In this document: positions 32,249 to 43,303 of the stretch, in pieces
Layout of the letters: every line of letters begins with the position of its first letter
How positions within the stretch are numbered: position 1 is the stretch's first letter
Assembly (NCBI GenBank): GCA_024220505.1
Contig: JAKZZE010000013.1
Coordinates: 868,001 to 932,000, forward strand
Direction of reading: 5' to 3'
Source of the DNA: Rhizopus arrhizus
Lineage: Eukaryota; Mucoromycota; Mucoromycetes; Mucorales; Rhizopodaceae
Length of the DNA stretch: 64,000 nucleotides
Translations under genes and position numbers: made by a program
Notes under the pieces: generated by a model
What the model was told of the DNA's origin: nothing
What the model saw: only the letters and a program-made list of their open reading frames with translations
Databases searched by the model: none

Positions 32249-32589
32249 TCATTCATTGGCTGTCTCCCATATACAGACTACTTTATTCTTTTCGGCAGAA
32301 TAAACGTATTCTCCTGTTGATCCCCAAGATACTCCACAAATAACAGACCTACACATAAAGTGTTTTTATATAAAACGAAAACAATAAATTAGAGACTTAC
32401 TCGTGTCCTTTGATGGCTTTCTCAAGGTTTCCAGTATTTACATTCCATACATGTAAAGTACCATCTAATATCTAGATTAGTTTGATATTACAAAATGAAC
32501 ATGATCATGTATACCTATGGATCCTGCTGCTATATGATTTCCATCAGGACTTTAAAGTCGTTAGAAATAACGATAAAGACATCTTTTTG

Positions 32590-32626
<37 letters not shown>

Positions 32627-34537
32627 TAAAACAAGATCTTGACCAATTGAGTCCATTTTGATAAGATGGAGACCTATCATTCATGAGATTTTATTCTCAA
32701 TATGCAAGCATACGTGTATATTGAAGGATAACTTACTGAAATGTCTTTAATACATTGTACATACGAACATCAATTAACTTTAAAGTATTATCTCTTGAAT
32801 TAGTTAGCAGACATACTCCATCTGATATTTCTTAGTACACATTCATACACGATAGGATAGTCATTATTACCTGGTGACATACTAACAGACGTAACCTGTC
32901 CAATATGTACATCTGTTAATTCTCTTATACCAGACGCTGTACGTGTATCCCAAAATCGAATGTTATTATCTAAATGTCCACTGATCAACGTCTGTCCATC
33001 TCCATCCATTAAACAGAGATCATTACAGCTAGAATATGTAAAGATAGTACGAGTGGCTATCGTTTGTGTTAATAATCAATAATAATAATAATTTCAACTT
33101 ACTATATCCTCTTTGTAAATCCCATACTTTAAGTGTTCTATCATGACTACCCGAGACCTACAAAAAGTAAGTCTACTTGTTTCAATCTATCGTGATGCAT
33201 ACCAGTCGAGCAGAGTCACCAGTGAACTTTGCTGCATACACTTTCCCTATATGTCCAGTCAACGTATGCTGATCATCATGGTCAGTATCCGAAATGATGA
33301 TGAATAAACAATTACCTTCAATCTAAAAGTAGATAAACTCCATACTCTTGTTGCATAATCTGTACATGATCCAAGTATCAATTCATCCGTAGAATTAAAC
33401 GAGACAGAAGTAATCGTCTGAAGTGCTCCACCTAATGCTCGCACCAAGTGACCATTCTTTGCATCAAACAATCTAATTTTCTTATCCGCTCCTCCTGTTG
33501 CAAATAATGATCCCTTGATTGAAGATGCTATACAATGTACTTCTTCATCGTTTCCATTCTATACCAAAAAAAGGAGGGGGGGGGACATTTATTTCTATAC
33601 AATCAGTGTAAATTTCTATTTGCTTACTATTTTCTGCAACACTTTGGAAGGTATCATGCCAATTGACAGATATTCTTTTTGCTGATTTCTTTTACGTTGA
33701 GGTGAACTTCTTGCTTGTTCAAGTGCCCTAAAGGAGAATAAATGCATATTCCATAAACAAGATATGCTTACTGCTCATAAAATTGTGTGGCCTCATTCAT
33801 TTTCTCTGCTTCCTTATTCTTCATATCCATCCATCTCTTTAACAGTTCATTATTCTCAGCCACGAGCTTCTTATTCTTTTCCTCAATTGTCGTTATTTCC
33901 AAATGTAAAGCGGAAAATTCATCTTGCAAAACCTACTCTTTGTTATTTTCATTCTACAAAACCATTTTACTCACTTGAATGCCTTTATCTTTCTCTCTTA
34001 ACAGGTGAACTTGCTCTTCACACTTGGCTGATAATCTCTTGACTTGTTCAGATAATTGTATTGTTCTACGTAAAGGATATAAGAAAGAGTTCTCTTACCG
34101 TAAAATAACACATACTCTTCTGATAATCTCTTTTCATTTTCTTCTCTTCCTCTTAATTGTTCACTCAAGCGAAAAAGTCGCTGAGCATTCTCACTTTGTG
34201 TCTTGTACAATTCGACTCTTTCTTCACTTAATTTATTAATCCTTTTTTCTAATTCTACTACCCTGGAAGAAGTTCTACGCATAGTAATGTTGAGATGAGA
34301 TATTCTTGTCAATCGATTCTTACCCGTCGTAATTATTGTCCTCTTTTTTCAGTTTTTCATTTCGTTTAGTTTCAATCGTTTGTTGTAATAATTTGTTATC
34401 TAATTAAAACCCATGTTTAACTTTTTGCTTATATACAATTGACAGCACAATTTACTTGCTACAATAAGGTCATGAAACAGGCCTTCTCGTCTGTTTCGAA
34501 CTTCAAGCCTCTCTACAATTAAATCTCGAAAAGTCAT
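32249..34537 (-). CDS. atg16: Autophagy protein Atg16 (coiled coil plus WD40)
   Basis: Multi-exon gene; the first exons are 34537-34456 and 34399-34324. The N-terminus (MTFRDLIVERLEVRNRREGL, FHDLIV) is the Atg5-binding segment. It is followed by a long coiled coil (VELEKRINKLSEERVELYKTQ..., TIQLSEQVKRLSAKCEEQV...) with the ATG16L1-like RWMDMKNKEAEKMNEA stretch, then WD40 repeats: FDAKNGHLVRAL, SCTDYATRVWSL, LVSGSHDRTLKVWDL, TYSSCNDL, ISGHLDNNIRFWDTR and a last blade ending KVVCIWETANE. The complex with Atg12-Atg5 directs Atg8 lipidation on the phagophore. A WD40 C-terminus is the animal-type layout, absent from budding yeast. One intron holds a run of more than 30 T (about 32591-32623). Confidence 0.88.
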
Positions 34538-34592
34538 GAATAAAAAAAAAAAGGTACACTTGGATGCGGCCATTTAAAAAAGTGCATAATTT

Positions 34593-36791
34593 TTATTCGT
34601 GTTGTGATTCTACATAAATCTCGAGAACGTGACGAAGATTAGTCACGAATCCAGTATCTTGATCTACCAGTTGGACAAGGTCAATCGTGTGTAGTTTTTC
34701 TTTGACCGCAACAAATTCAATATCTACACTTTGAGAAGTAGAGGGCCCTAAAGGACTATACTCATGGTCTTAGCATTGTTATTATTATTGTTCAATTTTA
34801 CCTCAATTTAATATTATTTTCTAGACAAATGATATCGGCTTCATGCGTTTCATTATCAAAGTACTGTTTCAAGAACTCTATAGAAGAAGAAGAGATAAAT
34901 AAAAAGAACACAAACATAGCTCTTTTTTCTTAAACAAACCTGATTCACTCATGTAAGGATCTATAGGCAAAGGTTCAAGAGGAAGTGGTGGTAAAGTCGT
35001 CTTGATCCCAAAATTTTCTGCAGGGTACCTCTTACGATTGGGTATCATCACTTGAAATCGTCTTGTGTGTTTGGATCGATTGACAATAAAGACATGCAAC
35101 AAAAACCTTTTGCCAACCTCAATCTTGTTCGGCACGGTAAAGGACACGACGATGCCATCCGCAATTTCTCGTTCGGGGGCACGTCTAGCATGGATATCCT
35201 TTAACGTAGAATTTTTCTTGACACCAAAGACGCCTTCTAATGCATTCTGGACCTGTTGATGGTCACCGGGACTGCCTGCGACCGATCGCGTTCCAGGGGA
35301 GTTTGTCACGGATTGAGAACGCGCCAGGGCAGTGACAGGCGCTGTGAGTTTTTCTGTGAGGGGCGACATGTCTTCTCGTCTTTGGCGCGAGACGTCCAAC
35401 ATGGTGTTCCATTTGGATCGCATGGGAGCCGCACGGACGCCGGCGATGACGGGGACGCTGTAGATCTGAATCGATACCCGCTGTGGTTGCATCCGGCCAT
35501 CCTCAGCCAAGATCGGTTGCTGTTGAGGAAGAGGAGGAGGACGACGGGAGGGAAACATGCGTTGGGGCTGGGTGGGTGGTTTGGCTACACCGTCATCCAA
35601 CAGCGTCACATCATACACAAACACGACCAAATCCGATCGGCCTAACTCTATCGGAAATTGAATGGGTGTGTTGAACGCGACCGAGACGACTGCGTTCGAG
35701 ACTTGCACGTCAATCTTTTCAACCATAAACTGAGAGCCTGTCTCGTTTGGATTCTCCAGTTCGATGGACATCATCACCATCTTTTCTGCCACGGACGCGT
35801 TCGTTGTTCGCAGCTTGACCATCAGACCGGACCGGATCGGCAAGGTTTCCTTGACGCTGCGTTTGAGTGAAAGGGACGGATTGACAGAAAGTTGACTCGT
35901 GGACGATCCAGTGCCATGTCTCGATTGGTTTTCGATCACAAACCTTTGAACTGGATCTTGATTTGCAAAAGCAGGATCTATTTTAACAATTAACAACACG
36001 CTTCTATTCCCCCCCCCCTATTCGTTTTCAACAGCAAACCTTCAGATAAACCGCTTAATAGATTGATCGATTCAAATAAATCTGTATCATATTCATCGTC
36101 TGTATTGCTTTCTTGTTGGACTTGTGTACGTTTCAGTGTGATCGGTCGATATTGTATATTACAATTAATATGTAAAACAGGTTGGCTTGATTTTGTCTTT
36201 ACATACACTACACATCCTTTTGTTATCATTTCTCCTTTCTTTGTGAATATTTACCTATCGGAACAACCATCAAATAAAGAAAACAAACAGAGTCATTGTG
36301 CTCAAATACAGGAATATCCACATGTTTCGTACTGTTTCTATTAAACGCTTGTGTAAAAAAGGGTGTGGCTACTTCTTTGCGTAATGTTTTAGGTGAACCA
36401 GGAAGTGACTGAATGCCTCCATTGTTGATAGATGAAGTACGTTGTAAGCTAGAAGGAACAGCATCTATAAAAGTAGCATCCAAGGTGATTTCAAGTTGAT
36501 TATAAAAGGATGTAATGGCCTCTTTGACCTCAGGACCTGTGCCTGACTTTTGTTTGGGGATACTGGCTAGTAAATAAACTTGCAAATGTTCATCTGTCAA
36601 TAATAGAATTTAGCCTTTTATTATTCTGGTGAGTATGCTCAATTGTGTATACCGTAAAATGCAAATTCACGAGGTTTGGCTTGAAGGATAGCAAATGGAT
36701 CTTCTTCTTCTTCAGTCTGTTTTGTGTAGTTTGGAACAAGAATAGAAAACTCGGCCTCATTAAAGAAAAGTTCAGTTGAAATCGAATTCAT
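34593..36791 (-). CDS. trs65: TRAPP complex subunit Trs65-like protein
   Basis: At least six exons on the minus strand, starting MNSISTELFFNEAEFSILVP at 36791 and ending EIYVESQHE at 34593. The parts in order are an N-terminal beta-rich region, the HINCNIQYRPITLKRTQV strand region, a 370-residue central exon with ENQSRHG, VSVAFNTPIQFPIELGRSDLVVFVYDVTLLDD, and the C-terminal Ig-like region (VSFTVPNKIEVGKRFLLHVFIVNRSKHTRRFQVMIPNRK...LGPSTSQSVDIEFVAVKEKLHTIDLVQLVDQDTG). This matches fungal Trs65 of TRAPPII, a Rab11/Ypt31-type exchange factor at the late Golgi. A Pro-rich linker (RRPPPLPQQQP) and a Ser-rich loop interrupt the core. It is divergent from the TMEM70-like gene with a 77-bp shared promoter region. 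Confidence 0.8.
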
Positions 36792-36868
36792 TTGTTTTTA
36801 TTGCTATTTTCTAAAACAAAGGAACTTAAAAAGAAAGTTTATTTTTTTTTTTCTCTCTCTCTCGAAAA

Positions 36869-37669
36869 ATGACAGGTTTTGGTAGAAAAGCATTTGTAAA
36901 ATGTTATTCAACAGTTTCCAACAATAAGAAACTGGTTTATTCTTCTCCTAGTTCAGGACTTGTTAAACTCGTGAAAATGTTTTCCTTATCTACACTAAGT
37001 GTAAGAACATCAGTAGGCTTAATTTCAACTATATTCACCAATCCTTCATTTTAGATTTCTGCTTTGTCAACACCAGCACTTTTATACTTTTGGCAAGAAC
37101 CTGTAGGTAATTAAAGACAACATTTAAGAAAAAAGTAAAAGGCATAATATTTTTTCTTTATAGCTCAAGTAGCTGACATATCAAACACCATGTTCCTTGG
37201 AGGTAAGAAAACATTTAAGTTGAATATGTATATTTATTTTTTTTAAGAGTCCATTGTACGCTATACATTAACACATATATTATATACAGCATTTTTAGCC
37301 AGTGGCTGCTCAACTGGGGCTCTTTCCTTTTTACTTTCACCTTACGTGAACCACATTTACCTTCACCAACCAAAACAAACTATTGCATCTGAAGCACCCA
37401 TCACACCTGAAACGATCATTACTATTGAAACATTGGATTTGCTCGCTCGACGTCGGCAAACGACCGTTCAACTACGTGAATTACGACCCATCAATAGCTC
37501 CTTTCTTACTTGGACAGTAGATCGCAACGTGCTTAGACAATATTATGCGTCCGGACAATCACAACGAATCCGTCAAACTCGATTCTGGTTGGATCAAAGG
37601 AACGGTACAGGGGATCAGGAAATTATGTCCAAGATGTTGAGAACGGTTTATCAGCGATCCAAATATTGA
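36869..37669 (+). CDS. TMEM70-like mitochondrial inner-membrane protein
   Basis: Four exons (36869-37000, 37055-37106, 37164-37202, 37290-37669) give 200 residues. The first 25 residues are basic and Ser-rich without acids (MTGFGRKAFVKCYSTVSNNKK), like a mitochondrial presequence. Two hydrophobic hairpin segments follow, MFSLSTLSISALSTPALLYF and FLGAFLASGCSTGALSFLLSPYVNHIYLH, the signature of the TMEM70/TMEM186 family, whose members assist assembly of respiratory complexes or ATP synthase. The C-terminal 110 residues are hydrophilic (matrix side in family models). It was assigned from the hairpin spacing and the FSLSTLS and SPYV motifs; TMEM186 or TMEM223 remain alternatives. Confidence 0.75.
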
Positions 37670-37872
37670 AAGATTTATAGACTTTTTTTAGAGCAAATCG
37701 TATTTTATAGAAGACAAATAAAACTGCACCTGTTTATCACTAGAAAAAAGGAACATGAAGAAAAGTATATCCTGAGGAAAATTCGGATCTATAGACTATA
37801 ATAAGTCTACTTTTTCTATCAATGTAGTCATCTTGTTGCTCAATTGTCAAGTGTGGGATAATTCAAATGAAG

Positions 37873-37915
<43 letters not shown>

Positions 37916-38641
37916 ACGAGATTGACAGCTATGTACACATCAGTGCTTGGAAACTGGAGACTGGGACATCAAACATATTTGATGTATCCATCATTCATAA
38001 CTCAATATACAGGTAGTATTAATAAGCTACATGTAAGATATATTCAATAGATAGGCTACAGGTTGATTCTTATAATCACCATTAAAGAGAAAATACTGTG
38101 TAACTGTACAGCTGAAGCATATCAAATCCAGGAACTAAATCACAGTCAATCATATACGGGTATTCTATGGATAAATGCTTATGATGATAAATATAACAAT
38201 GGAAGAATACAGACCCATTATCTATTTGTCATTAGTCACATCATGTTCATTAATTATTGATCCATGGCGTGAAATGTTATCCGTGTATGAAAAGTATATA
38301 GATTTTCTTACTAAACAAAACAATTTCTTTATCGAGTCTCGTCCTCTTTTGTTTCTTTTTATTCTCTTGGGTGAATCAACATTGACAAAAGAAGTTGCTT
38401 TTTTTTTTTTTTTTTTTGAAAAAAATAAAATAAAATCATTCCGCTTTTATAACCCTGTAACACCTCAAGGGCTTGCTTGTTTTTATAGTTTTCCGATTCC
38501 CAAAAATTCCTATACAAATTTTTTATCGGGATGTTAGATTTTTTTTTGGAGGGCAATATTGCTATTTTATAAATTTATTTCCCTTAAAGATATATGAAAA
38601 ACTATTTAATAAACAAAATCTATTTAACAAAAGCGTTTAAA
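37670..38641. other. AT-rich transition between gene-dense region and transposon island
   Basis: No gene. It holds a 33-A run at 37878-37910 and a T-run at 38397-38417. Housekeeping genes end on the left and mobile-element sequence starts on the right. Confidence 0.4.
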
Positions 38642-39192
38642 TATGTTTTCTCCTTATTATTTCAACAGCATCTATGTCGGCACCAAACTTTCTTTTGATG
38701 TTGAGAGGAGTTTCAGCCACAAAAAAATACAAATCCTCCAACTTTCTAACATGCGACATTGCAACATACAGTTGGCCATGAGAGAGCATATTATCCAAAT
38801 GGATTCCCACACAATCAATTGTTGCGCTTTGCGCTTTGTGAATCGTTGTGGCAGAATCAGGGACAATTGGGAACTACGTTCTTGTATAACTAGTGCCGGG
38901 CACTTGACGACTGATACGGTGAATCCAATAAATTGCATCATTTCCGTTCAGTAATCGTTTCTTCAAGCAAATGTTTTCTTCCTCCGTGCATTCTCTCAGA
39001 GCAATGGTACCGTCGACCCAACCAGTGGGAACATGTAGATTATGAATAAGCACTACGGGCATATTTGGCTTGATGAAGAGACGTTCAAGAAGCCTTGTTT
39101 CTCTCGAAGCAATTTTAGCTGTACGCTGATTACCTAAATAAGAGTTATGTGCTTGAAATTCAGTGCCAGCATCAGGAAATTCCGCATAGTCT
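38642..39192 (-). pseudogene. Pif1/Helitron-type helicase, C-terminal fragment
   Basis: The minus strand from about 39192 reads through NMPVVLIHNLHVPTGWVDGT, then, after one in-frame TAG near 38875, FPIVPDSATTIHKAQSATID and HGQLYVAMSHVRKLEDLYF, and stops at 38642. These are the last helicase motifs of Pif1-like enzymes as found in Helitrons and in large fungal and giant-virus-like families. The nonsense codon replaces what is usually a Gln before FP, and the normal SRVR reads SHVR. Without the N-terminal motifs it is a dead fragment. Helitron origin is likely but the Rep part and ends are not visible. Confidence 0.75.
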
Positions 39193-40513
39193 TTTTCATT
39201 TTAAAATAAGCCAGGGGAACGGACTTGAAATTTATTAGGAAAAGACAAGAGAAAGTAAAGTATAACAATAAAAGGTAACTCTTATTATTATTGAGAGTGA
39301 AGATCCTTTATTAATTATTGAAGCTGTTGTATTTACAGTAGGTCAAAAAACTGCTGCAAGGAATTGCAAAATACCTGTTTTACAGATGGTTGTCTATGAA
39401 TGCTGCACTAAACTATCTCAAACTTTGATTGTTTGTACCTCACTAGAAAGGGCATTTATTCGTCGATTATCGGATATGGGCAATGGTTATTGGTGGAATT
39501 TGATATTGTTAAAGGGAATATTATAAACATCCGGCATTTTTTACTTGTTCACATATGTTTGGAATAACGAATTTTAATACGACCCAACCGGTTGTTATCA
39601 TAATTTTTCACATTCTTGACATGATTAGAATGTTGCCAGTATATAAAAGCGCTTACAATTCCTTTTATTCTAAATTTTAAATTGTCTTATTTAACTTATT
39701 TCTCTTTTTTACCTTATTACCAATCGCATGCCTAAACGACTGCCAGAAGAAAAAGTAAACGATCTCAAGCAAGCATTAACTGGATCCACATCAACGTACG
39801 ATATTGCTAAGGAGATTGGATTACATGAATCAACTGTTAGTAGATACTCTAGGCGGTTGTTTTCAAATAGGACAATAAACACAGGTGGTAGACCTACATT
39901 AGTCTCCAAAGTGACGAAGCGGCTAATCAAAAGAAAAGTCATTGAAGGGGTTCTAAAGACTGCCAAAGAGGTACACCGGGAGCTGGTTCAACTTGGCTAT
40001 GATATCTCATACCAGTCAGCAATTAACGTACTGAAATCAATGGAGTTCCATTCTTCAATAAAAAAAAGAAGCCGTTTCTGACAAAAGCTCATATACAGCA
40101 TCGATTAGAATGGGCCAAGAAGCATCAGGATTGGATAGTGGAAGAATGGCGAAAAGTCATCTTTTCTGATGAAATCAAGATCAACGTATGGGGCTCTGAT
40201 GGTTGTAAGTATTATTGGAAAAGACCAAGTGATCCTCTTCAACCGCATCATCTAGAGTTTTCAGTCAAGCATAGAGCTGGCAAATTGATGATGTGGGGCT
40301 GCATAACATCTGAAGGACCAGGATATGCTTGTCAAATTTACGATGGGAATATAAACCCGGATGTTTACCAGCATATATTCGGCACTACACTTCGTGATAC
40401 TATGGGGTACTACGATTTCAACTTGTCCAACATTTACTTTCAGCATGATAATGATCCAAAGCACAAGGCAAAATCTACAATAGCCTGGTTAGATAATCAT
40501 CAAGTGCACTATA

Positions 40514-40726
40514 CAGTTGTTGGAATAATTGTTCGAATGCTTTGCAATTTTATACGTTTTGATTTGTATCTCTGCAGTCAGATAGGATAGAGCTACTTAC
40601 AATACCTCATTAGAAAGCGACAGCTGTCACATATAACATATAAAAAGTTAAGGTTAGGGGATTACTTCCATATATAGTAAGGTCAAATTGCGTCAAGCAT
40701 GTGCATTCGAACAATTTTTCCAACTG
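40514..40726 (+). repeat. Left terminal inverted repeat, family 2
   Basis: Outer end AGTTGTTGGAATAATTGTTC; inner end carries the inverted form (GAACAATTTTTCCAACT). It pairs with 41949-42160. Confidence 0.88.
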
Positions 40727-40739
40727 AATCATCTTTTAT

Positions 40740-41771
40740 TTAATATCGTGTATAACCGCATTTAGCTTTAATGACTGCTCTACAACAAGCTGGTATACTC
40801 TTGATATATGCTTGGTATTGCTCTTTAGTAAAAAAGTTCCATTCTTTATCGATTCTAGACCGGAGATCATGCACTCCTTTAGCCCTACTTTCATATAAAT
40901 TCAGCCTCAACTTTAAATGGTGCCAGAGATGCTCTATAGGATTCAAATCAGGACTTTGAGCTGGCCAATCGAAGGTGTACTCTTCTTTAAACCCATTTTC
41001 TTTAAACCAAGCACGAGCAAGCTTAGATATGTGCTTAGGATCGTTATCTTGTTGAAAATAGATAGCCTCCTGCTTGTAGCCATAGTAGTTCAGGCTGTCC
41101 ATCAGTGTAGTTGATAGGATATGAACATAATCTGATGCTTTCATGGTACCGTCCTCAATTGCGCAGGCATATCCAGGACCATCCCATGTCATACAACCCC
41201 AAAGCATCACACTGCCAGCTCCTCCTTTGACTGTAAGGTCAAGATGATGAAGTTGTAATTTGTCACCAGGTCTTCTCCAAAAGTATTTACAACCATCCGA
41301 GCCCCAAACATTAATCTTGGCCTCATCAGAAAACACCATACGCCTCCAGTCATCTTCTGTCCAATCTTTGTGAGCTTTAGCCCATTTTAGTCTAGCTTCC
41401 ATGTGTAATTTTTTGAGGAGAGGCTTTTTCTTCTTAATTTGGGTACTGAAACCCATGCTGTGAAGCATTTTTACTGTACCAAAATAGCCTACCTTACAGC
41501 CAATACTGTTTAAATATGACCATACGCTCTTTGCAGTCTGAAGTGAGCCATTTATAAGCTCTCTCTTCAAGTAATTCTTTGTCGTTGAGCTTATAGTAGT
41601 CTTTCTACCAGCATGACCTCGAGTACGTTTAGGTGCATACAAGTTCTTGTACTTGCTCAAAGTGGACCTTGATACTCCTGGAACACGTTTCATGATTTCT
41701 GAGTATGATAAACCCTTTTTCAACAACGACCGGATGCTTTCTTGCTTGCTACGAGATAAAGGGTGTACCAT
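40740..41771 (-). CDS. Tc1-like transposase, family 2, intact
   Basis: 343 residues if translation starts at MVHPLSRSKQESIRSLLKKG (41771); an upstream in-frame Met would add 14 hydrophobic residues that look non-native. Domains: HTH (YSEIMKRVPGVSRSTLSKYK), an AT-hook-like RTRGHAGRK, a second HTH and the DDE core with MVFSDEAKINVWGSDG, YFQQDNDPKH and QSPDLNPIEHLW. There are 37 residues between the QDN Asp and the PIE Glu, so the triad reads DD37E rather than the classic DD34E. No stop or frameshift is present and both terminal repeats are present, so the element could be mobile. Confidence 0.9.
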   Translation of the reverse strand: MVHPLSRSKQESIRSLLKKGLSYSEIMKRVPGVSRSTLSKYKNLYAPKRTRGHAGRKTTISSTTKNYLKRELINGSLQTAKSVWSYLNSIGCKVGYFGTVKMLHSMGFSTQIKKKKPLLKKLHMEARLKWAKAHKDWTEDDWRRMVFSDEAKINVWGSDGCKYFWRRPGDKLQLHHLDLTVKGGAGSVMLWGCMTWDGPGYACAIEDGTMKASDYVHILSTTLMDSLNYYGYKQEAIYFQQDNDPKHISKLARAWFKENGFKEEYTFDWPAQSPDLNPIEHLWHHLKLRLNLYESRAKGVHDLRSRIDKEWNFFTKEQYQAYIKSIPACCRAVIKAKCGYTRY

Positions 41772-41948
41772 GATATAAAGAAGTATAGGCTGTACGAGGT
41801 AGAAGGGAAACACTGCAAAATCCAGCCTTATTTATATATTTTAAGCTCTGACTAAAAGCAAAAACGCTATTTCATTATTACGTCATTTTGTAATGCTGTA
41901 TTTGTGACGTCAGAAACGTCAATGATGTCATCATTATAGAATGCATTG

Positions 41949-42160
41949 AGTTGGAAAAATTGTTCGAATGCACATGCTTGACGCAATTTGACCTTACTAT
42001 ATATGGAAGTAATCCCCTAACCTTAACTTTTTATATGTTATATGTGACAGCTGTCGCTTTCTAATGAGGTATTGTAAGTAGCTCTATCCTATCTGACTGC
42101 AGAAATACAAAGCAAAACGTATAAAATTGCAAAACATCCGAACAATTATTCCAACAACTG
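41949..42160 (-). repeat. Right terminal inverted repeat, family 2
   Basis: Inverted partner of 40514-40726 with very few mismatches, bordered by TA at 42161-42162. Confidence 0.88.
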
Positions 42161-42623
42161 TATTAGCGATTGGCCAGCTCAAAGTCCGGACTTAAATCCA
42201 ATAGAACATGTATGGCATCAACTGAAGTTAAATATCAGCTGTTACGAAAGTAGAGCAAAGAATACGAATGAGCTTTGGGAACGAGTAGAAAAGGCATGGA
42301 ATGGATTTGATAAAGAACTTTGCCAAAGGTATATCGATAGCATGCCGGCAAGAATTCAAGAGGTTATTGATAAAAAAGGAGGATCAACTAAATATTAATA
42401 AATAAATTCATTCCGTTGAAATTTTCGTTTTTTCAAATTTTCAAATTGCGCGCCTCATATTTCCTTCAATACTTATCCAATGGGGCTTAAACTCTTTCGG
42501 ATTTTTCAAGACATGTAGGAAATCTACTATGTAGAAACAGAAGCAGTTTGTACCATTGTGACAGGATGTACGCTACAAAAACTGAGAAAAATGGATTCCT
42601 TGCAGCAATTTTTTGACCTACTG

Positions 42624-42974
42624 TATATTCTTTGTGAGCGTAGATATAAAAGATATAGACTCGGTCACGATGTCGTGCTGAAGAACCAATGATTAATCTA
42701 AAGCTTGTCGATGTTCTAATATATACATCTGAAGTTGAACAATAGAAATAGTAACCAGTCAATTAACTTTGATCTAATTACTTTTGGGGTTGACAATTGA
42801 TTAGACTCTCTAGGATGACAGATATTGATCTTATTGTTCTAAATTTGGAAAAGTGTGGAATTGTTCAATCATAGTTTAATCTTTTGTGTATCGTTATTTA
42901 TTTTAATACAACTGATATCATATAGAAAAGAACTATGTTTACAACAAGGACATTATTTCTTCAAACCCCCCGGA
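42624..42974. other. Spacer between Tc1 copy A and an LTR
   Basis: AT-rich, no gene recognised. It may include sequence of an older retroelement. Confidence 0.3.
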
Positions 42975-43240
42975 TGTTGCGAACCTCAATTCATTCTCCA
43001 ATTCAGGCTCAAGTCGAGTCGTTGCTACAGCAACCACTTCGTATCAAATGGATTGAGTACTGCGCGATCACTATGCCACTACTGCGTCTACTATACAGAA
43101 ACTATAAATATCTCGACATTTTCTTATATGAATAAAGATTATCTTTTATCTAGAATAACCATCTGCTTTATTCCTCTTCCTACTTGAAGTCTCCTGTCCA
43201 TTTAGACTACTTATTAAACCCCGACTTCAAGACTTATTTT
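42975..43240 (+). repeat. Ty3/gypsy-type LTR, solo or truncated
   Basis: The stretch CACTACTGCG..CTTCAAGACTTATTT (about 43073-43235) is nearly identical in reverse complement to 63831-64000, the LTR next to a gag gene. Here it stands without gag or pol beside it. The left limit, TGTTGCGAACC near 42975, is a guess from the TGT rule. Confidence 0.65.
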
Positions 43241-43303
43241 AGTATATAGACGGATTCATGAATTTAGTGAACAGAACGATGGGTGTATTTAATTAATAAT
43301 TAC

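Larger units (their letters stand above)
40514..42160 (-). mobile_element. Tc1-like element, family 2, complete, nested in copy A
   Basis: 1647 bp with CAGTTGTTGGAATAATTGTT at both ends and TA on each side. Copy B of the host element has the same region uninterrupted with a single TA, which proves the insertion point. Terminal inverted repeats are about 213 bp (40514-40726 and 41949-42160). Each repeat starts and ends with inverted versions of the same 20-odd bases. Confidence 0.93.
39728..42398 (+). pseudogene. Tc1-like transposase, family 1 copy A, interrupted
   Basis: Reading starts MPKRLPEEKVNDLKQAL with an N-terminal helix-turn-helix (TYDIAKEIGLHESTVSRYSRR) and a second HTH region. At an A8 run near 40059 the frame changes; the protein continues in the -1 frame with WRKVIFSDEIKINVWGSDG (first catalytic Asp) and YFQHDNDPKHKAK (second Asp). 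A nested element cuts it at 40512. After 42160 the frame resumes with WPAQSPDLNPIEHVW (catalytic Glu) and ends GGSTKY at 42398. By comparison with copy B, the spacing from second Asp to Glu is 35 residues (DD35E). Apart from the frame change and the insertion it is largely intact. Confidence 0.85.
39336..42623 (+). mobile_element. Tc1-like element, family 1, copy A (split by a nested element)
   Basis: Ends are CAGTAGGTCAAAAAACTGCT... on the left and the inverted match on the right, both directly next to TA. The terminal repeats are about 28 bp. Without the nested 1647-bp element and its TA, the element is about 1639 bp. Its sequence is nearly identical to the copy at 58473-61742. Confidence 0.9.

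Noticed and set aside
35065..35870. Several plus-strand open frames of 60-130 codons opposite the Trs65 central exon
   Set aside because: They are antisense to a well-supported exon and have Arg/His/Cys-rich shadow composition without domains.
40020..40160. Frame change in family 1 transposase as an unrecognised intron
   Set aside because: No GT..AG pair of usable size restores the frame while keeping the conserved KKPFLTKAH stretch; a one-base slip at the A-run does.
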